Source: Yoonia vestfoldensis SKA53 (GTDB lineage: Bacteria; Pseudomonadota; Alphaproteobacteria; Rhodobacterales; Rhodobacteraceae). From it: 64,000 nt of DNA. This document shows positions 38,886 to 48,291 of the stretch, one piece after another (position 1 is the stretch's first letter; each line of letters opens with the position of its first letter). The DNA is taken from positions 1,738,639 through 1,802,638 of the forward strand of contig NZ_CH672414.1 in the NCBI RefSeq assembly GCF_000152785.1, read 5' to 3'. A program made the position numbers and the translations under genes. The notes beneath the pieces are model-generated. The model made no database searches. It saw nothing but the letters and a program-made list of their open reading frames with translations, and was not told the origin of the DNA.

Positions 38886-40822
38886 GACGCCCGCCAAAGG
38901 ACGTGATCCAAAGTACGCGCAGCATCGGGCGTCGCGCGCTGGTCGTGGGCGGGCTGCAACTGGGCGTGTTGAGCGCGATCGGCTTCCGGCTGCGCGACAT
39001 GCAGGTCAAACAGGCCGATCAATACCGGATGCTGGCCGAGGAAAACCGCATCAGCATGCGCCTGCTGCCACCCGCGCGCGGCATGATCTTTGATCGCAAC
39101 GGCATCGCCATCGCCGCCAATGAACAAAATTACCGCGTCGTCATGGTCCGCGAGGATGCAGGCGATATCGAACAGGTGCTGGCGCGGCTGACCGAGATCA
39201 TCGACATCCCCCCCGACACCCTGACCCGCGCGATCGAGGAAATGCGCCGCCGCGCGCCTTTTGTGCCAGTGACGATCCTTGAACGTGTGTCTTGGGACGA
39301 CGTGGCGCAGATCAATCTGAACACGCCTGTCCTGCCCGGTGTGCAGGCCGAGGTTGGCCTCAGCCGCTATTACCCGATGGGCGAGGATATGGCCCATGTC
39401 GTAGGCTATGTCGGTCCAGTCAGCGATTACGACCTTGACCAGATTGAAAACCCTGATCCGCTGTTGCAGATCCCGCGTTTCGAATACGGCAAGACGGGTG
39501 CTGAAAACAGGCTAGAAGCAGACCTGCGCGGCAAGGCCGGCACCCGCCGCATCGAAATCAGCGCCGCAGGCCGGATCATCCGCGAACTCGACCGGCAAGA
39601 CGGCATCGCGGGCAAGGATCTGCAGCTGACCATCGACGCGCGGCTGCAATCTTATGTGCAGGCGCGGCTGGACGGCGAATCTGCCAGCGCCGTGGTGATC
39701 GACCTTGAAAACGGCGATCTGCGCGCGGTGGTGTCGTCGCCTTCGTTCGACCCCAACATGTTCGTGCGTGGCATTTCGGTGGCGGACTGGCAGGCGCTGA
39801 TGGAAAACAAATATCGCCCGCTGGCAGCCAAGGCGGTCCAAGGCACCTATCCACCAGGCTCAACCTTCAAGATGGTCACGCTGCTGGCCGCAATGGAGGC
39901 GGGCGTCATCACCGCAGAGGATACCGTCTATTGTCCCGGCTACGCCGATGTGGGCGGCACCCGGTTCCACTGCTGGAAACGTGGTGGTCATGGCAACATG
40001 AACCTGCATGAATCCGTGAAACAAAGCTGTGACGTCTATTACTACGACATCGCCCAGCGCGTGGGCATTGAAAAGATGGCCGAAATGGCGCGCAAGCTGG
40101 GACTTGGCCTGCGCCACGACCTGCCCTTGTCGGCGGTGGCGACGGGCATTGCGCCCGACCGCGACTGGAAATCCTCGGTGCGCGGCGAAACATGGCGGAT
40201 CGGGGATACGGTCAACGCGTCCATCGGGCAGGGCTATGTGCTGACATCGCCCATACAACTGGCCGTGATGACCGCTCGGCTTGCCACCGGCAATGAGATC
40301 ACGCCGCGCCTGCTCCGGCTGATTGACGGGGTGGAACAGCCCAGCGGGATCGGGCCAAGCCTTGGGTTGAACGAAAACACCCTGCGCCGCGTGCGCGCAT
40401 CGCTGGACGCGGTTTGCAATCACAACCGCGGCACCGCTTATGGGTCACGCATCCTGACCGAGGGGCGCAAGATGGCGGGCAAAACCGGCACCAGTCAAGT
40501 CCGCCGCATCACCCCCGAAGAACGCGCAGCAGGCGTGATCCGCAACGAGGACTTGCCCTGGGAACGCCGCGACCACGCCTTGTTCGTGGGCTATGCTCCG
40601 CTGGAAAATCCGCGCTATGCGGTATCGGTCGTGGTCGAACATGGTGGCGGCGGATCCGCGGCGGCGGCCCCTGTGGCGCGCGATATCTTGTTGCAGGCCC
40701 AATATGGCGGCCCGCCACCATTGGACGCCTATCCTGCCAACCTGCGCGACCAGATCGCCGCACAACAACGCCGCATCGCAGACCGAATCCCGGCAGGCAC
40801 CCGCAGTCAGGGCCGCGCATGA
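38882..40822 (+). CDS. mrdA: Penicillin-binding protein 2, elongation-specific transpeptidase
   Basis: Class B PBP (646 residues) that cross-links lateral peptidoglycan made by RodA. A single N-terminal transmembrane helix (about 18-36) anchors it, followed by the pedestal domain (about 50-240). In the transpeptidase domain the SxxK motif is Ser327-Thr-Phe-Lys330, the second motif is Ser382-Cys-Asp384, and the third is Lys534-Thr-Gly536, so the active site is complete. The start ATG 38882 overlaps the mreD stop. rodA begins 4 nt before its end. This is the standard RodA-PBP2 pair. Confidence 0.96.
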   Translation: MRRPPKDVIQSTRSIGRRALVVGGLQLGVLSAIGFRLRDMQVKQADQYRMLAEENRISMRLLPPARGMIFDRNGIAIAANEQNYRVVMVREDAGDIEQVLARLTEIIDIPPDTLTRAIEEMRRRAPFVPVTILERVSWDDVAQINLNTPVLPGVQAEVGLSRYYPMGEDMAHVVGYVGPVSDYDLDQIENPDPLLQIPRFEYGKTGAENRLEADLRGKAGTRRIEISAAGRIIRELDRQDGIAGKDLQLTIDARLQSYVQARLDGESASAVVIDLENGDLRAVVSSPSFDPNMFVRGISVADWQALMENKYRPLAAKAVQGTYPPGSTFKMVTLLAAMEAGVITAEDTVYCPGYADVGGTRFHCWKRGGHGNMNLHESVKQSCDVYYYDIAQRVGIEKMAEMARKLGLGLRHDLPLSAVATGIAPDRDWKSSVRGETWRIGDTVNASIGQGYVLTSPIQLAVMTARLATGNEITPRLLRLIDGVEQPSGIGPSLGLNENTLRRVRASLDAVCNHNRGTAYGSRILTEGRKMAGKTGTSQVRRITPEERAAGVIRNEDLPWERRDHALFVGYAPLENPRYAVSVVVEHGGGGSAAAAPVARDILLQAQYGGPPPLDAYPANLRDQIAAQQRRIADRIPAGTRSQGRA

Positions 40823-41958
40823 GCTATCTGGAGTATAACACCAAGTCGGTACCTGTCGGGCTGCGCAAGTTGCTGTATCTTAACTGGCCGCTGATCCTGC
40901 TTTTGATCGCGGTCGCCTGTGCCGGTTTCTTGATGCTGTATTCTGTCGGCGGTGGGTCGTTCACCCCTTGGGTCGAACCGCAGATGAAACGGTTCGCCCT
41001 TGGGCTGGCGGTCATGATCGCAGTTGCGATGGTCCCGATTTGGTTTTGGCGAAACATGTCATTCGTGGCCTTCGGCGGGTCTGTGCTGTTGTTGGTCGGG
41101 GTTGAATTCTTCGGAGACGTGCGGATGGGTGCCCAACGCTGGATCGACTTGGGGTTCATGCGGCTGCAACCCTCTGAATTGACCAAGATCACGCTGGTCA
41201 TGTTTCTGGCGGCTTATTACGATTGGCTGCCGTTTGAGCGCAAATCACATCCGGTTTGGGTGATGGTGCCAGTGGTCGTGATTCTGGTGCCAGTGGCGCT
41301 GGTGCTGCAACAGCCAGACCTTGGCACGGCCTTGCTGCTTTTGATGGGCGGCGGGGCGATCATGTTCTTTGCGGGCGTACATTGGGCCTATTTCGCCACC
41401 GTCGTTGCCGCCGGGATAAGCATGATCATCGCCGTCTTCCAAAGCCGCGGTACAGGCTGGCAGATCCTGCAAGAGTATCAGTACAGCCGCATCGACACAT
41501 TCCTCGACCCGGCCAATGATCCTCTGGGGGCAGGCTACAATATCACGCAGGCCAAGATCGCGCTTGGCTCTGGCGGCTGGACCGGGCGCGGGTTCATGCA
41601 AGGCACCCAGTCACAGCTGAACTTTCTGCCTGAAAAGCATACTGATTTCATCTTTACCACGCTGGCCGAGGAATTCGGCTTTGTCGGTGCAATTACTCTT
41701 TTGGTGCTCTATATGTTGATCGTCGTGTTCTGCATCGCGTCTGCGCTGTCGAACAAGGATCGTTTCGGGGCTTTGCTGACACTGGGGATTGCACTGACAT
41801 TCTTTTTGTTCTTCGCGGTGAACATGGCGATGGTCACAGGATTAACCCCCGTGGTCGGAGTGCCATTGCCGCTGGTCAGCTATGGCGGGTCGGCGATGCT
41901 GGTGCTCATGGGCGCCTTCGGACTGGTGCAAAGCGCCCATGTCCACAGGCCGCGCTGA
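40819..41958 (+). CDS. rodA: Peptidoglycan glycosyltransferase RodA (SEDS family)
   Basis: SEDS polymerase of 379 residues with ten transmembrane helices that polymerises lipid II into glycan strands during elongation. Family signatures include GAQRWIDLGFMRLQPSELTKI (about 98-118), QPDLGTALLLLMGG (about 159-172) and the C-terminal VVGVPLPLVSYGGSAML. ATG 40819 gives MSYLEYNTKSVPVGLRKLLYLNW. Its start overlaps mrdA by 4 nt, and its stop overlaps the start of the following dehydrogenase by 1 nt. Confidence 0.96.
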   Translation: MSYLEYNTKSVPVGLRKLLYLNWPLILLLIAVACAGFLMLYSVGGGSFTPWVEPQMKRFALGLAVMIAVAMVPIWFWRNMSFVAFGGSVLLLVGVEFFGDVRMGAQRWIDLGFMRLQPSELTKITLVMFLAAYYDWLPFERKSHPVWVMVPVVVILVPVALVLQQPDLGTALLLLMGGGAIMFFAGVHWAYFATVVAAGISMIIAVFQSRGTGWQILQEYQYSRIDTFLDPANDPLGAGYNITQAKIALGSGGWTGRGFMQGTQSQLNFLPEKHTDFIFTTLAEEFGFVGAITLLVLYMLIVVFCIASALSNKDRFGALLTLGIALTFFLFFAVNMAMVTGLTPVVGVPLPLVSYGGSAMLVLMGAFGLVQSAHVHRPR

Positions 41959-42890
41959 TGCTGAGGGTTCTGTTTTCCGCCAAGCCTCAGGCATGGGACG
42001 AGTACGAAGCGCCCCTGTCGGATGCTTTTGCCAAGGCTGGGCTGACTGTCGAGCTGTCGCGCAATCACACCCCGGCACAAACCGATTACATCGTTTTTGC
42101 ACCCAATGGTCCGGTCCGCGACTTTGCCCCCTATGTCAACACCAAGGCCGTGCTGAGCCTATGGGCCGGGGTCGAGACGGTCGTGGACAACCCCACCCTG
42201 ACCCAGCCATTGTGCCGTCTGGTCGATCCCGGCCTGACGCGCGGCATGGTGGAATGGGTCACCGGCCATGTGCTGCGCCATCATCTGGGGATGGATGCGC
42301 ATATTCGGGGGCAGGACGGCATCTGGCGTGATGGGGTCAGCCCACCACTGGCCGCAGAACGCCCCGTGACGATCCTTGGCATCGGCGCGCTTGGGGCTGC
42401 CTGCGGGCAGGCGCTAGCGTATCTGGGATTTCCGGTGACAGGCTGGAGCAGGTCGCCCAAGGACGTGCCACATCTGCAGTGCCTGCATGGCGAAGACGGG
42501 CTGCAAGAGGCGCTGGCGGGGGCACAGATCGTCGTGCTGCTGTTGCCGCAGACAGCGCAGACGCAGAACATCCTGAGCGGGCACAGTCTGGCGCTGATGG
42601 CAAAAGGCGCCTGCGTGATCAACCCCGGTCGCGGCCCGCTGATCGATGACGAAGCCCTGTTGGCGGCGCTGGACAGCGGGCAGATCGCCCATGCCACGCT
42701 GGACGTGTTCCGCCGCGAACCGCTGCCCGCAGATCACCCGTTCTGGGCGCATCCGCGTGTCACCGTCACCCCCCATATCGCCGCCACCACGCGCCCCGAC
42801 ACCGCCGCAAAGATCATCGCCGAAAACGTCAGGCGAGGCGAGGCAGGTCTGCCGTTTCTGAACGTCGTCGACCGGCAATTGGGGTACTAA
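41958..42890 (+). CDS. D-isomer-specific 2-hydroxyacid dehydrogenase, GhrA-like glyoxylate/hydroxypyruvate reductase
   Basis: A 310-residue NAD(P)-dependent oxidoreductase of the GhrA type. The Rossmann motif is LGIGALGAACGQALAYLGF (about 140-158). The catalytic set follows as Arg in NPGRGPLIDD (about 220), Glu in VFRREPLPADHPFW (about 255) and His in VTPHIAATTRP (about 272). It probably reduces glyoxylate and hydroxypyruvate. Translation is coupled to rodA through TGATG, so it is the last gene of the elongation operon although metabolically unrelated. A short TGCCTCCGGCGGGGA repeat core follows at 42914-42928. Confidence 0.88.
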   Translation: MLRVLFSAKPQAWDEYEAPLSDAFAKAGLTVELSRNHTPAQTDYIVFAPNGPVRDFAPYVNTKAVLSLWAGVETVVDNPTLTQPLCRLVDPGLTRGMVEWVTGHVLRHHLGMDAHIRGQDGIWRDGVSPPLAAERPVTILGIGALGAACGQALAYLGFPVTGWSRSPKDVPHLQCLHGEDGLQEALAGAQIVVLLLPQTAQTQNILSGHSLALMAKGACVINPGRGPLIDDEALLAALDSGQIAHATLDVFRREPLPADHPFWAHPRVTVTPHIAATTRPDTAAKIIAENVRRGEAGLPFLNVVDRQLGY

Positions 42891-42981
42891 TCTCGCATTC
42901 CTGCGGAATACGATGCCTCCGGCGGGGATCACGTCAAATCGCGCTCTGCGTAAATTGACGAGCTCGGAAGATGGGCAAGGA

Positions 42982-43761
42982 TCAGCGCAGTTTGGGCGGC
43001 CTTGTCGGGTCCATGCCGGGGGCTGCGGGACCGGCGGCAGTAACGGCGGGTTGCGGCAGGTCGAAGCGCAGGCCGACTGTGGCCAGACGCGCGGCCATCG
43101 GATCAGCGGCGCGCAGGAACAACACATCCATCATCCCCGCCTCGATGCCCGAAAACGTCAGCGCCTCGCCTGCGGCAGAGGCCAGTGCCTTTTCGGCACC
43201 TTCCACCGCATCGACGAATGCCAGCACATGGCCTTTCGCGCCGGTGTCATAGGTCACCTCGGCCAGATAGGCCAAGCGTGCCAGACCTGCGGCGATGGCC
43301 AGTTTGCGGTCAAGCCCCGTCACCACGCTTTGCGGCAGGTGGCGGGGGGCGGCGATAGCGGTCAGCCGCGCCTCTGTCTCGGCGGGGGCATGCAACAGGG
43401 TCTGTGCCAGCCAATCCACCGCATCCGTGGGGATCAGCATGGCCGATGGCGCCACTTCGAGGTTCAGGCCCAGCCCGACCCCCTGCCCTGCAAGCATCTG
43501 CACCAGCGCCCGCCCCGGCAGGGCGGCATAGGGGGCAGTCCGACCCACGAAATCCGACAGCCGTTCTTCGCGATCAAAAATCAGCGCATATTGCCCGTCC
43601 TCAACATCGAACAGCGCAGGCGTGATCTGGTCGCCTTCGGCCTCGGCACCCAGAAGCAGATAGATCTCGCTGTCAGCCAGCCGTTCGTAGAACCGCAGAC
43701 GTGCGCCATCGTCTTCTGGCGCGGCCTCCATGGCCGCATGGGCGGTGTCGAGATCGGTCAT
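42982..43761 (-). CDS. SseB family protein
   Basis: A 259-residue protein resembling the SseB (enhanced serine sensitivity) family. It starts at ATG 43761 (MTDLDTAHAAMEA), with an N-terminal domain around RLRFYERLADSEIYLLLGAEAEGDQ and the family-like FDVEDGQYALIFDREERLSDFVG segment (about 55-77). The C-terminal half ends in a short Pro-rich tail. The molecular role is unknown, since the name comes from an E. coli phenotype. It starts 4 bp after the end of the dehydrogenase gene upstream, so the two form an operon. Confidence 0.8.
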   Translation of the reverse strand: MTDLDTAHAAMEAAPEDDGARLRFYERLADSEIYLLLGAEAEGDQITPALFDVEDGQYALIFDREERLSDFVGRTAPYAALPGRALVQMLAGQGVGLGLNLEVAPSAMLIPTDAVDWLAQTLLHAPAETEARLTAIAAPRHLPQSVVTGLDRKLAIAAGLARLAYLAEVTYDTGAKGHVLAFVDAVEGAEKALASAAGEALTFSGIEAGMMDVLFLRAADPMAARLATVGLRFDLPQPAVTAAGPAAPGMDPTRPPKLR

Positions 43762-43765
43762 TGCG

Positions 43766-44635
43766 TCAGAGTGCCTGCAACCGTTTGAACAAGGCAGACG
43801 TATCCCAGCGCCCGCCACCCATTTTCTGCACATCCTTGTAGAATTGATCCACAAGGGCGGTCACCGGCAGGCTGGCACCGTTTTCATCGGCGGTATCAAG
43901 GCAGATGCCCAGATCCTTGCGCATCCAGTCCACGGCAAAGCCATGCGTAAAATGATCATCCAGCATGGTCTTGTAGCGGTTGTTCATCTGCCAGCTACCC
44001 GCGGCCCCCTGGCTGATCACCTCGATCACGGCATGCCCGTCAAGGCCGGCCTTGTCGGCGAAATGCATCGCCTCGGACAGGCCCTGCACCAGCCCCGCGA
44101 TGGCGATCTGGTTGCACATCTTGGTCATCTGGCCCGCGCCGCTGTCGCCGATCCGGCGCGCGAGTTTGGCATAGACCGCGATCACAGCACTGATCGTGTC
44201 GTAATCGGCCTGATCGCCGCCACACATGATCGAGAGTTGCGCGTTTTCGGCACCGGCCTGTCCGCCCGAAATCGGCGCATCGACAAAGCTCAGACCCTTG
44301 TCCTTGGCGGCGGCGTAAAGCTCGCGCGTGACCTTGGCCGATACGGTGGTGTGATCGACAAAGATCGCGCCCTTGGCCATCGTCGTAAATGCGCCATCAG
44401 GCCCGGTGCATACTGCGCGCAGATCATCGTCATTGCCCACACAGGCCAGCACGATATCGGCCCCTTGGGCGGCGGCAGCGGGCGTGTCAGCGGCACGGCC
44501 ACCGTGTTTGGCGACCCAGGCATCGGCCTTGGCGCGGGTCCGGTTGTAGACCGTCACCTCATGCCCTGCGGCGGCAAGATGGCCTGCCATCGGGAAACCC
44601 ATCACCCCAAGTCCAAGAAAAGCGAGTTTTGTCAT
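43766..44635 (-). CDS. Beta-hydroxyacid dehydrogenase (3-hydroxyisobutyrate dehydrogenase/GarR type)
   Basis: A 289-residue NAD(P)-dependent enzyme. The N-terminal Rossmann motif is FLGLGVMGFPMAGHLAAAG (about 5-23), the substrate-binding motif is DAPISGGQAGAE (about 119-130), and the catalytic Lys is in GAGQMTKMCNQ (about 171). This matches the family containing 3-hydroxyisobutyrate dehydrogenase and tartronate semialdehyde reductase. The exact substrate cannot be fixed. It lies upstream of the SseB-like gene, 4 bp apart, and divergent from the capsule export genes with a 272-bp gap that shows no clear motif except an AT-rich CAATAATATATG at about 44809. Confidence 0.9.
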   Translation of the reverse strand: MTKLAFLGLGVMGFPMAGHLAAAGHEVTVYNRTRAKADAWVAKHGGRAADTPAAAAQGADIVLACVGNDDDLRAVCTGPDGAFTTMAKGAIFVDHTTVSAKVTRELYAAAKDKGLSFVDAPISGGQAGAENAQLSIMCGGDQADYDTISAVIAVYAKLARRIGDSGAGQMTKMCNQIAIAGLVQGLSEAMHFADKAGLDGHAVIEVISQGAAGSWQMNNRYKTMLDDHFTHGFAVDWMRKDLGICLDTADENGASLPVTALVDQFYKDVQKMGGGRWDTSALFKRLQAL

Positions 44636-44907
44636 AATCCGAAATCCTGTTCATTTATCGCAAGAATAGAGCATGGCGCACAGCGTCAAGCCCGTCGCCT
44701 ATCAAAGCAGCCTATGCATCATGTCAGACCATGCGGGAAGGGCAAGCCCGCCAAAGGGCGCATGTTTTGGTCCGATCACGGCCTTAGCGTCGTAATCAGG
44801 CCGCATTTCAATAATATATGCGTCCAGCACGCGCATCATCAGGGCCTGTTAACCTCTTAGCGGGAAACCTGTCGCAGACCATTCTGACAGGTACTTATAG
44901 GACCCAT

Positions 44908-45561
44908 ATGCTGGAATTTGCGAATTTCAGCAAATCATTCTGGACCGGCACGCAGCGCAAGGTGATCCTTGACCGCGTGTCGTTTCGCGTGGAGCTAGGC
45001 AATTCGCTGGGCATTCTTGCGCCCAACGGGACCGGCAAAACAACGCTGATCAACATGATGGCAGGGCTGGAAAAACCCGATGAAGGCACGATCACCCGCA
45101 CCTGCCGGATTTCCTTTCCGCTGGGTTTCATGGGCGGGGTGATCGGCAAGCTCAGCGCGATGGAAAACAGCCGCTACATCGCGCGGATTTACGGGCTTGA
45201 CCCAGATTATGTCGAGGCTTTCTGTCGGTGGCTTTGCGGCATCGAGGAATATTTTGACATGCCTGTAGGGACCTATTCCAGCGGGATGAAACAACGATTC
45301 ACATTCGCGCTGATGCTGGCGCTGGAATTCGACATCTACCTGATCGACGAAGGCATGCCGAGCGCAACTGACGTGGAATTCAATCGCAAGGCAGGCGATG
45401 TCCTGCGCGAACGGCTCGAAAGCACGACGATCATCATCGTATCGCATCAGGCTGCGACACTCGAACGGTTCGCGCGGTCTGCCGCCGTGCTGCGCAACGG
45501 GCAGCTTTACATGTTCGACACCCTCGAAGAGGCAAGGGCGCTTTATGACTATCAAACCTAG
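44908..45561 (+). CDS. kpsT: Capsular polysaccharide export ABC ATPase (KpsT-like)
   Basis: A 217-residue ATPase powering export of capsular or lipid-linked polysaccharide. It has Walker A APNGTGKTTLI (about 37-47), signature YSSGMKQRFTFAL (about 128-140, the GMKQR form typical of polysaccharide exporters) and Walker B IYLIDEGMPSA. The start is ATG 44908 (MLEFANFSKSFW) with TAGGA 5 nt upstream. The permease (KpsM) is not adjacent, which is unusual. It overlaps the next gene by 17 nt, and kdsA follows, pointing to a Kdo-containing capsule. Confidence 0.9.
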   Translation: MLEFANFSKSFWTGTQRKVILDRVSFRVELGNSLGILAPNGTGKTTLINMMAGLEKPDEGTITRTCRISFPLGFMGGVIGKLSAMENSRYIARIYGLDPDYVEAFCRWLCGIEEYFDMPVGTYSSGMKQRFTFALMLALEFDIYLIDEGMPSATDVEFNRKAGDVLRERLESTTIIIVSHQAATLERFARSAAVLRNGQLYMFDTLEEARALYDYQT

Positions 45562-47092
45562 GGTCCAAAAGTTCCGCATCCGGCGCGACGCGCCGGCAGC
45601 TCCGCAGGCAGAGGCCGTGCAACCCGCCGCCGCGGACGAACCGGCCCCAACCCCAACCCCGACCATGCAGGACCAGCTTGATGCGATCGCGCAAGAAGGG
45701 CTGACAGCCCGCCAATTGCGTATGGCCCGCCGCGTCGCGCAAAAACGCGGATTGATCGTAGGCTCGGACTATGACGCTGTGCGGCAGTTGCGGCTGGCCG
45801 GGATCGATCCGTTCCAGCGCCAATCTGTTTTGGAACTGGTCCATCCCAAACCCGATGGTGCAGGGCGGGTCCAACTGCCCGACACAATCGCCAAGGGCAG
45901 CACCCTGCCCGAATCCAAGGCAATCCAGCGCGCCAACAAGAACGCGTCCGAGATCATCAAGATCCAGCGCGACATCGCCCGCCGCCGGCGGCTCAAGCTG
46001 GCGATGCTGACGGTGCGTCTGGCCGTCTTCATCTGTTTGCCGACCATTCTGTTGGGCTGGTACTATTACAATATCGCAACACCGATGTACGCGACGAATT
46101 CCGAAATCGTGATCCAGCAGGCGCAGCCCGCCCAAGCCAGCGCAAGCGGATTATCCAACCTGTTCCAAGGCACGTCGATAGCGACCCAACAGGACAGTAT
46201 CGCGGTGCAATCCTACCTTGCATCGCGCGAGGCGATGCTACGGCTGGATATTGACCATGGCTTCAAGGCCCATTTCAGCGATCCCGCCATTGACCTGATC
46301 CAGCGCCTTAGCCCGGACGCCAGCAATGAAGAAGCGTTCAAGCTGTACAAGCGCCATGTCATCATCAGCTATGACCCGACCGAAGGCCTGATCCGGATGG
46401 AAGTGATCGCCGCCACGCCGGAAAAGGCCTATGAATTCTCGCAGGCGCTGATCGGCTATGCCGAAGAACAGGTTGACCAGCTGACCCGTCGCTTGCGTGG
46501 CGACCAGATGCAGGGCGCGCGCGAAAGCTATGAAGCAGCCGAGCGACGCCGCGCAGAGGCGCTTGCGGCATGGCTTGCAATCCAGCAAGAGGTCCAACAG
46601 ATCGACCCCGTCAGCGAAGCCGCCAGCCGACTTGGCCAGATTTCGACGCTGGAAGGTGAACGCCAGCGGCTGGAGCTGGTGCTGCAATCGCGGCTGAACG
46701 TGGACCGGCCCAGCCAAGTGCAAGTCCAGGCGCTGCGCGATCAGATTGCCAATATCAACGCACTGATTGTAGAATTGCGCACCGAGCTGATCGGCAAAAC
46801 CAACGATCAGGGGTCATTGGCCGCACGCAACACCGAATTGCTGACCGCCGAAGAAAACTACACTTTCCAGACGGTCATGGTGCAACAGGCATTGACCCAG
46901 ATGGAAACGGCCCGGATTGAAGCGAACCGTCAGGTACGCTACCTGTCAGAAAGCGTGCGGCCTGTCTTGCCCGATCAGGCAACATATCCGCGCGCATTTG
47001 AAAACACGATATTGGCTTTTTTGATATTCTCGGGGATTTATCTGATGATTTCGCTGACAGCCTCTATCCTTCGCGAACAGGTCAGCTCTTGA
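45545..47092 (+). CDS. Capsule export inner-membrane protein, KpsE/RkpR-like
   Basis: A 515-residue polysaccharide co-polymerase-like protein. The N-terminal 150 residues are unusual: a Pro/Ala/Thr-rich linker (PAPTPTPT) and a basic helical region. A first transmembrane helix (LAVFICLPTILLGWYYYNI, about 160-178) follows, then a periplasmic domain with a long coiled coil (about 300-450) and a C-terminal helix (NTILAFLIFSGIYLMISLT, about 485-505). KpsE links the ABC exporter to the outer-membrane KpsD. At 515 residues it is much longer than E. coli KpsE, owing to the N-terminal extension. It overlaps kpsT by 17 nt and kdsA by 1 nt. Confidence 0.85.
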   Translation: MTIKPRVQKFRIRRDAPAAPQAEAVQPAAADEPAPTPTPTMQDQLDAIAQEGLTARQLRMARRVAQKRGLIVGSDYDAVRQLRLAGIDPFQRQSVLELVHPKPDGAGRVQLPDTIAKGSTLPESKAIQRANKNASEIIKIQRDIARRRRLKLAMLTVRLAVFICLPTILLGWYYYNIATPMYATNSEIVIQQAQPAQASASGLSNLFQGTSIATQQDSIAVQSYLASREAMLRLDIDHGFKAHFSDPAIDLIQRLSPDASNEEAFKLYKRHVIISYDPTEGLIRMEVIAATPEKAYEFSQALIGYAEEQVDQLTRRLRGDQMQGARESYEAAERRRAEALAAWLAIQQEVQQIDPVSEAASRLGQISTLEGERQRLELVLQSRLNVDRPSQVQVQALRDQIANINALIVELRTELIGKTNDQGSLAARNTELLTAEENYTFQTVMVQQALTQMETARIEANRQVRYLSESVRPVLPDQATYPRAFENTILAFLIFSGIYLMISLTASILREQVSS

Positions 47093-47925
47093 TGCATATC
47101 GTTGAAATCGGACAACTGAAGGTCGGCAACGACCTGCCCTTGCTGCTAATCGCTGGCCCCTGCCAGTTGGAAAGCATCGATCACGCCCAGATGATCGCGG
47201 GGCGGATGGCCGAAATCTGTACGGCACATGGCGCGCAATTCATCTTCAAAGGCAGTTTCGACAAGGCCAACCGCACGTCGCTGGGCGGCAAGCGCGGGCT
47301 TGGCATCGACGGCGGGCTGAAGGTGATGCAATCGGTCAAGGACAGCATCGGCTGTCCGGTGCTGACCGATATCCACACCGCCGACCAATGCGCGCCGGTC
47401 GCCGATGTCTGCGATGTTCTGCAAATCCCCGCATTCCTGTGCCGGCAAACCGACCTGTTGATCGCAGCGGGTGAAACCGGCGCTGTCATCAACGTCAAGA
47501 AAGGGCAGTTCCTTGCGCCTTGGGACATGCCAAATGTCGTGGCCAAGATCGAAAGCACCGGCAACCGGCGGATTCTGGTCACGGATCGTGGCACGTCGTT
47601 TGGCTATAACACGCTGGTGGCTGATATGCGGTCGCTGCCGACGATGGCGCGCATGGGCTATCCCGTCGTGATGGATGCGACCCATTCGGTCCAGCAACCA
47701 GGCGGGCAAGGCGGATCATCCGGCGGGCAACGCGAATTCGCCCCCGTCATGGCGCGGGCGGCCGTATCTTTGGGGATTGCGGCGGTGTTTATCGAAACTC
47801 ACGAAGACCCCGACACGGCACCATCCGACGGGCCGAACATGATCCCACTGTCGCAGATGGACGCGCTGGTCAAAAGCTTGATGGGTTTTGACGCGCTGGC
47901 AAAGGCAGACCCGATCCGCGTTTAG
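47092..47925 (+). CDS. kdsA: 3-deoxy-8-phosphooctulonate synthase (Kdo-8-P synthase)
   Basis: Condenses phosphoenolpyruvate with arabinose-5-phosphate to give Kdo-8-phosphate for lipopolysaccharide and Kdo-linked capsules. The protein has 277 residues, starting at ATG 47092 (MHIVEIGQLKVGND), which overlaps the KpsE-like stop. The TIM-barrel motifs are IAGPCQLES (about 20-28), KGSFDKANRTS (about 53-63), GCPVLTDIHTADQCAPV and DATHSVQQPGGQGGSSGGQREF (about 200-221). It is last in the kpsT-kpsE-kdsA cluster. The 268 bp after it hold no gene I can support. Confidence 0.95.
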   Translation: MHIVEIGQLKVGNDLPLLLIAGPCQLESIDHAQMIAGRMAEICTAHGAQFIFKGSFDKANRTSLGGKRGLGIDGGLKVMQSVKDSIGCPVLTDIHTADQCAPVADVCDVLQIPAFLCRQTDLLIAAGETGAVINVKKGQFLAPWDMPNVVAKIESTGNRRILVTDRGTSFGYNTLVADMRSLPTMARMGYPVVMDATHSVQQPGGQGGSSGGQREFAPVMARAAVSLGIAAVFIETHEDPDTAPSDGPNMIPLSQMDALVKSLMGFDALAKADPIRV

Positions 47926-48193
47926 TGCGGGTCACCCAGACCGCTGCGCTGTGAAGAACCACGGCACTCAGCGGCGGGCCTTGCAAGCTGCGTCCGGCAA
48001 AACAGCAAAAGAACGCGAATACCACGCAGTTTGGCGTCAAAAACCGCCGTGCGCGCGCGCATGACTGACGCTGTATACACCCGCAATTTGACCGAACTGG
48101 TTTTGCACCCGGACCACCAAACGGAATAGTCGGCTTTTTGGCAAAACGGGGCTTGAACCGCTCCGCGCTTCGCAGTATCCAGCGTCACGCTGT

Positions 48194-48268
48194 TGGGATG
48201 TAGCCAAGTGGTAAGGCATCGGTTTTTGATACCGTGTATCGTAGGTTCGAATCCTACCATCCCAGCCA
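48194..48268 (+). tRNA. tRNA-Gln (anticodon UUG), CCA encoded
   Basis: A complete cloverleaf: acceptor TGGGATG (48194-48200) pairs with CATCCCA (48258-48264). The D arm follows as GCCAAGTGGTAAGGC, the anticodon arm as TCGGT-TTTTGAT-ACCGT with loop TTTTGAT (anticodon TTG), and the T arm as GTAGG-TTCGAAT-CCTAC. Discriminator G at 48265 and a genomic CCA at 48266-48268. The antisense frame that reads across it is a known type of false gene. Confidence 0.96.
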
Positions 48269-48291
48269 GCCTTACTCATTCTCTAAAATAG

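Noticed and set aside
48037-48279. Minus-strand frame of 80 codons across the tRNA (and a related longer frame at 47922-48260)
   Set aside because: It is the antisense of tRNA-Gln. Translations of this kind (…WDGRIRTYDT…) are a well-known false-gene class, with no ribosome binding site.
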